Source: Scenedesmus sp. ARA3
Lineage: Eukaryota > Chlorophyta > Chlorophyceae > Sphaeropleales > Scenedesmaceae
Reading direction: 5' to 3'
Length of the DNA: 10,510 nucleotides
NCBI GenBank assembly: GCA_004335835.1
Contig: RWJK01001415.1
Span: 1-10,510 of the forward strand
Part shown: one piece after another, positions 10,093 through 10,510 of the stretch
Layout of the letters: each line of letters begins with the position of its first letter
Numbering within the stretch: the first letter of the stretch is position 1
Notes under the pieces: model-generated
Databases searched by the model: none
Told to the model about the DNA's origin: nothing
The model's input: the letters and a program-made list of their open reading frames with translations, nothing else
Position numbers and translations under genes: made by a program

Positions 10093-10453
10093 CAGTGGTG
10101 TTGTCAGCAGCAGAGCACGCTGTGCATGTATGGGTGGTTCCAATGCAACTGCATAAAGTATGGCTGACGCAGGTTTATCTGCAACTCAGACCGCCAACAA
10201 TGCGCACAGAGAAGGACGATCGCAATGTCAACAATAGTATATACTAACATATATGTTATGAAACCACGCTCACTTCTGTGATATGCGGCACAGCGCAATC
10301 TCCTTGTCAGCCGTCACAGTTCTAAGCACAGCATGCGTAACAGGAACATCTCTGTCATGTGCAGTCACCCCAACCTACTCACTTCTGTGGTGTGAGGCAC
10401 AGCGCAATGTCCTTGTCAGCCATCACTTCCAGCACACGGCAGAAGAAGCTCTC
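2488..10453 (-). CDS. Cellulose synthase-GH9 endoglucanase fusion gene, 12 exons, 5' end outside window
   Basis: Exons on the minus strand: 10453-10383, 10043-9970, 9621-9471, 9274-9181, 8209-7982, 7523-7110, 6687-6451, 5707-5587, 5117-4909, 4604-4437, 3810-3234, 2870-2488. All introns are GT-AG, all junction phases agree, and the sum is 908 codons plus TAG. Residues 1-345 match the C-terminal half of a BcsA/CesA-type GT2 synthase, which polymerises UDP-glucose into beta-1,4-glucan at the cytosolic face and extrudes it: TPQN at 21-24, TED at 82-84, QRSRW at 120-124, FKVTGAK at 251-257, then membrane helices. Residues ~382-403 are one more helix, and 405-908 are a GH9 module that starts FFKAQ|RSGKLP across the exon 7/8 junction. 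The first catalytic Asp and the DxD of the GT domain must lie upstream of the window. I recognise both families from motifs. That they form one polypeptide is inferred from in-frame splicing and from exon 7 completing the last synthase helix. The main alternative is two adjacent genes, with a KORRIGAN-like GH9 starting at Met356. Confidence 0.85.
3018..3257 (-). repeat. 127-bp tandem duplication across exon 11 donor / intron 11
   Basis: 3018-3130 and 3145-3257 align at a constant offset of 127 bp. The upper unit contains the true exon 11 end and donor. The lower unit contains a decayed version in which the GTGAGC donor is lost. Confidence 0.75.
3234..3810 (-). CDS. Exon 11 (GH9 core)
   Basis: The longest exon, at 577 nt, encodes VAQKYLAKAQLLYTYAQRW through HDDLAYAAVWLYIGTG, NPYQWNYENVIPALDLLLAQ, YTRKGLA, HTANAAFYTLLAAK and IGYMLGDAGRSYVT, ending in split Gly. 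These are successive barrel helices and the YxxK.GL and YxLGDN-type segments of GH9. The acceptor is ACCCGCAG and the donor GTGAGC. Confidence 0.92.
3780..4156 (-). repeat. Exon-edge echoes: 5' end of exon 11 in three extra copies
   Basis: Copies of the acceptor plus first codons lie at about 3912-3936, 4015-4058 and 4110-4156. They share GCAGCTGCGC(C/T)TTGGCC, (T)GAGCC and CTGCGGGTGA blocks. The second and third have internal deletions that break the frame. Confidence 0.7.
4294..4518 (-). repeat. Exon-edge echo: 3' end of exon 10 duplicated in intron 10
   Basis: 4294-4392 repeats 4419-4518 at offset 125. The copy ends in an intact GTAAGC donor after an Ala-rich segment similar to MAMTAAGLAAAAVAVQ. 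Confidence 0.8.
4437..4604 (-). CDS. Exon 10 (GH9, VGD...W.QPE segment)
   Basis: The 168-nt exon encodes VGDITRDRAYWGQPERSTIP followed by RPASFLSQARPGTDAMAM and an Ala-rich helix. It matches the QVGDG..DH..W.RPE and PGS(E/D)xA.ETAAALAAAS region of GH9. The acceptor is CCCTGCAG and the donor GTGAGC, with phase 0 at both ends. Confidence 0.9.
4909..5117 (-). CDS. Exon 9 (GH9)
   Basis: The 209-nt exon runs from split Gly, GMLKLTYPTAFTVSLLSW to SSGTVQPIFVAQ. It completes the DDGG variant of DAGD and contains the TIRWGADYL helix. The acceptor is GCTGCAG and the donor GTGTGG, in phase 0. The junction base makes position 465 Gly instead of Asp. No other acceptor nearby restores it. Confidence 0.9.
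5053..5280 (-). repeat. Exon-edge echo: 5' end of exon 9 duplicated in intron 8
   Basis: 5221-5280 repeats 5067-5125 at offset 154, including acceptor TTGCAG and GGMLKLTYSTAFTVSLL-like coding before a stop. It carries the same Gly-Gly at the catalytic position as the true exon. Confidence 0.8.
5587..5707 (-). CDS. Exon 8 (GH9 N-terminal, DAGD-like motif start)
   Basis: The 121-nt exon encodes RSGKLPRISNTPWRGNSG to GGWYDD, ending in split Gly. The acceptor is GCATGCAG and the donor G|GTGAGC. FFKAQ|RSGKLP across the exon 7/8 junction reproduces the GH9 FF.AQRSGKLP signature, which strongly supports the splice. Four partial copies of the 5' end with acceptor sequence lie in intron 7. Confidence 0.9.
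5657..6156 (-). repeat. Exon-edge echoes: 5' end of exon 8 in four extra copies
   Basis: The GAGCGCTGC word (acceptor plus first exon codons) occurs at 5703 (true exon), 5829, 5932, 6035 and 6144, spacings 126, 103, 103 and 109. Copies encode QRSSKLPRISNTP-like variants. The intronic flank (ATGTAACAGACAGCCAG) is duplicated too, so the unit spans intron and exon. Confidence 0.85.
6262..6530 (-). repeat. Exon-edge echo: 3' end of exon 7 duplicated in intron 7
   Basis: 6262-6366 resembles 6441-6530. It shares GCACCAGCCAGG and the donor block CACCCACCTG (AG|GTGGGTG on the coding strand), at offsets of 161 and 173 because of small indels. It is a more diverged copy. Confidence 0.6.
6451..6687 (-). 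CDS. Exon 7 (fusion linker: synthase helix end, extra TM helix, GH9 start)
   Basis: This 237-nt exon joins the two enzymes. It begins IPPALFLRYIYM, finishing the helix opened in exon 6. A charged linker follows (DVDPTAAEGDDPKPKQKS), then a hydrophobic segment at 382-403 (FCSFAFALSFAMAVGGVACT and WLV), then DYNLGQVLNVSLQFFKAQ, the N-terminal helix typical of GH9. The acceptor is CTTGCAG and the donor GTGGGT, in phase 0. Met356 could be a start codon for a free KORRIGAN-like protein with a ~25-residue cytosolic tail. That is the alternative to a fusion. Confidence 0.85.
6451..10453 (-). CDS. Module: C-terminal half of GT2 cellulose synthase (exons 1-7)
   Basis: Visible order in the family: TPQN followed by a DIFN-like segment (residues 21-40), which matches the TPQ acceptor-site loop; an IACTGTNFG strand (56-64) equivalent to the FCG(S/T) segment; SVTED (80-84) holding the putative general-base Asp; QQRSRW (119-124), the Q(Q/R)xRW motif that binds the glucan end; and CPLLDTGLTLDMRLLY (137-152), matching the interface helix after QRxRW. 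Hydrophobic stretches follow at about 165-186, 217-241, 297-319 and 329-355. The gating-loop motif FxVTxK appears as FKVTGAK with one extra residue. Between loop and next helix lies an Ala-rich, basic, Cys-containing insertion (258-290). No PilZ domain follows, unlike bacterial BcsA. There is no sign of the plant-specific or class-specific regions in the part that is visible, but most of those would lie upstream. Substrate specificity (beta-1,4-glucan rather than mannan or hyaluronan) is inferred from motif spacing and from the attached GH9. Confidence 0.85.
6643..6816 (-). repeat. Exon-edge echo: 5' end of exon 7 duplicated in intron 6
   Basis: 6772-6816 repeats 6643-6690 at offset 127 with almost no change in the coding part (IPPALFLRYIYMDGDP), but the acceptor CAG has become CAT. 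Confidence 0.8.
7110..7523 (-). CDS. Exon 6 (GT2, gating loop and membrane helices)
   Basis: The exon has 414 nt and 138 codons, phase 0 at both ends, acceptor TTGTGCAG and donor ATG|GTGAGC. It opens YARRWEHLKPVWFC, passes a membrane or interface helix (LLWFTFTKAVINVAII), a gating-loop-like FKVTGAK, an Ala-rich basic insertion with RRICSGGC, a strong helix HYVLLVSFLLSFITAAVGIF, and the start of the last synthase helix (RWFLLLSVFWAIHNM). Reading past the donor gives about 40 unrelated residues and a stop. Confidence 0.87.
7490..7865 (-). repeat. Exon-edge echoes: 5' end of exon 6 in three extra copies
   Basis: The acceptor plus YARRWEHLKPVW-coding sequence recurs at about 7590-7627 (reads YARWEHWKPL then stop), 7690-7743 (nearly identical, continues only to WFCI) and 7826-7865 (diverged, still preceded by CTGCAG). 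Spacings are 99, 114 and about 123 bp. Confidence 0.8.
7982..8209 (-). CDS. Exon 5 (GT2, interface helix and membrane helices)
   Basis: The exon has 228 nt, phase 0 at both ends, acceptor CTCCACAG and donor ATG|GTGAGC. It encodes VLFSKECPLLDTGLTLDM, then a helix pair with PCSVLVPFIALVFGVYPLVL and a polar YYTSSTMVTM end. It corresponds to the interface helix and first post-GT transmembrane segment of BcsA. Several upstream copies exist in intron 4. Only this copy runs on into the membrane segment, so it is taken as the functional exon. Confidence 0.85.
8107..8780 (-). repeat. Exon-edge echoes: 5' end of exon 5 in five extra copies, with CAG tracts
   Basis: Copies occur at about 8242-8301 (internal deletion), 8341-8447, 8490-8593, 8641-8720 and 8761-8780 (fragment). 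They keep the CAG|GTG acceptor and code for variants of the CPLLDTGLTLDMRLLYTSV segment. Spacings of the GCATGTCC word are 113, 125, 143 and 126 bp, and about 120 bp to the last fragment. CAG runs separate the copies. Confidence 0.85.
8226..8756. repeat. Group of CAG tracts interleaved with exon 5 echoes
   Basis: Runs occur near 8226-8245, 8304-8339 (twelve perfect units), 8452-8487, 8595-8637 and 8736-8756. Each separates neighbouring exon 5 copies, which suggests the tract is part of the duplicated unit. Confidence 0.9.
8781..9230 (-). repeat. Exon-edge echoes: 3' end of exon 4 in three extra copies
   Basis: Copies of the QQRSRW.KGQ.Q|GT segment lie at about 9029-9079, 8916-8961 and 8781-8825, with spacings of 146, 111 and 143 bp from the true exon. 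The first has a TGA inside the motif. The second still reads QQRSRWPKGQTQ followed by GTGCGC. The third is more diverged and abuts an exon 5-like fragment. Confidence 0.8.
9181..9274 (-). CDS. Exon 4 (GT2, QRxRW motif)
   Basis: The 94-nt exon encodes YLNEYLVFGTSPETVRKVF and then QQRSRWCKGQMQ. This is the acceptor-glucan binding Q(Q/R)xRW motif at the exit of the GT active site. The acceptor is TGCCAG and the donor GTGGGG, leaving in phase 0. Three degenerate copies of its 3' end with donor lie downstream in intron 4. Confidence 0.9.
9281..9320. repeat. Decamer tandem repeat, intron 3
   Basis: Three perfect GAAGCAGCAT units preceded by GCAGCAGCAT, next to the exon 4 acceptor. It appears to derive from a CAG tract. 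Confidence 0.9.
9471..9621 (-). CDS. Exon 3 (GT2, TED catalytic motif)
   Basis: The 151-nt exon opens with split Gly, then TDAVEYIACTGTNFG, and continues to WSVTEDYTLGMNLKAKGYKA. TED at residues 82-84 supplies the putative general base of the glycosyl transfer. The acceptor CTGCAG follows CTG repeats and the donor is GTGGGG. Residue 99 is Arg, split AG|G. Reading beyond the donor leaves the family similarity at once, which fixes the 3' boundary. Confidence 0.88.
9622..9685. repeat. Imperfect CAG/CGG tract, intron 2 end
   Basis: An imperfect triplet tract with GAA, CGG and CAA interruptions directly abuts the exon 3 acceptor. Read in the wrong frame it gives poly-Ala or poly-Cys. Confidence 0.9.
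9970..10043 (-). CDS. Exon 2 (GT2)
   Basis: Seventy-four nt. The acceptor CTCGCAG lies at the 10050-10044 end. The split codon AA|C gives Asn, producing TPQNFDDVKASYDIFN across the junction, as expected after the TPQ motif. The exon ends CTGCCAG before GTCAGC, a weaker donor than its neighbours, in phase 1. The encoded part FWEYMLPG continues in frame into exon 3. Confidence 0.8.
10057..10095. repeat. CAG tract, intron 1 end
   Basis: Eleven CAG units, then TAG and CAG, lie a few bases upstream (coding strand) of the exon 2 acceptor. Confidence 0.95.
10268..10440 (-). repeat. Exon-edge echo: 3' end of exon 1 duplicated in intron 1
   Basis: Plus-strand 10268-10334 copies 10377-10440 at an offset of 109. 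It shares the CACTTCTGTG, CACAGCGCAAT and CCTTGTCAGCC blocks, and thus the exon end plus a GTGAGC donor. An in-frame stop shows decay. Confidence 0.75.
10383..10453 (-). CDS. Exon 1 seen in window (GT2, TPQ segment)
   Basis: Seventy-one nt, phase 0 in and phase 2 out. It encodes ESFFCRVLEVMADKDIALCL followed by TPQ, and ends CAGAA before GTGAGT. The acceptor CTGCAG at 10459-10454 directly adjoins a CTG tract (CAG on the plus strand) that runs to the window edge. The exon could begin further upstream inside the tract, so the 5' boundary is the least certain of the twelve. The DxD motif and the N-terminal helices must be upstream. Confidence 0.75.
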
Positions 10454-10455
10454 CT

Positions 10456-10456
<1 letters not shown>

Positions 10457-10510
<54 letters not shown>
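10457..10510. repeat. (CAG)18 tract at window edge
   Basis: It is an uninterrupted CAG run on the plus strand, CTG on the coding strand. It sits immediately upstream of the exon 1 acceptor and is cut by the window end, so its true length is unknown. Confidence 0.95.

Overview
The window looks like nuclear DNA of a green alga. Introns are many and GT-AG, coding sequence is moderately GC-rich, and CAG/CTG triplet tracts and TGCA-rich words are everywhere. A chlorophyte of the Chlamydomonadales/Sphaeropleales type fits best, but no marker in the window fixes the taxon.

One large minus-strand gene fills about three quarters of the window, from the upper edge (about 10453, start not included) to a stop codon at 2488-2490. 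I could chain twelve exons with compatible phases: 10453-10383, 10043-9970, 9621-9471, 9274-9181, 8209-7982, 7523-7110, 6687-6451, 5707-5587, 5117-4909, 4604-4437, 3810-3234 and 2870-2488. Together they give 2727 nt, an uninterrupted 908 residues plus stop. The first ~345 residues are the C-terminal half of a processive family-2 glycosyltransferase of the cellulose synthase (BcsA/CesA) type: TPQN, TED, QRSRW, a gating-loop-like FKVTGAK and several membrane helices. The next ~75 residues finish the last synthase helix, then give a short charged linker and one extra helix. The remaining ~490 residues are a nearly full-length glycoside hydrolase family 9 (endoglucanase/KORRIGAN-type) module. The gene therefore appears to encode a membrane cellulose synthase with an endoglucanase-like domain on its C-terminus, probably outside the membrane where the glucan emerges. 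Tunicate cellulose synthase, which carries a GH6-type domain, is the architectural analogy. The GH9 module seems to lack its catalytic base Asp (Gly at residue 465) and its usual catalytic Glu, so it may bind or guide glucan rather than cut it.

The second striking feature is a locus-wide pattern of exon 'echoes'. Nearly every intron, and the 3' flank, holds one to five degenerate copies of a neighbouring exon edge together with its splice site, spaced mostly 100-155 bp apart. I count about 28 in introns 1, 4, 5, 6, 7, 8, 10 and 11 and downstream of the stop. Several stand beside CAG/CTG tracts, which also abut real 3' splice sites. This points to repeated local tandem duplication of splice-site-spanning segments.

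The lower-coordinate part (1 to about 1900) has no gene I can support. It holds a strong fold-back element at 481-631: 59-bp arms with one mismatch, a 33-nt loop, and 14-bp direct repeats at its edges. It is either a MITE-like element or a small-RNA hairpin precursor.
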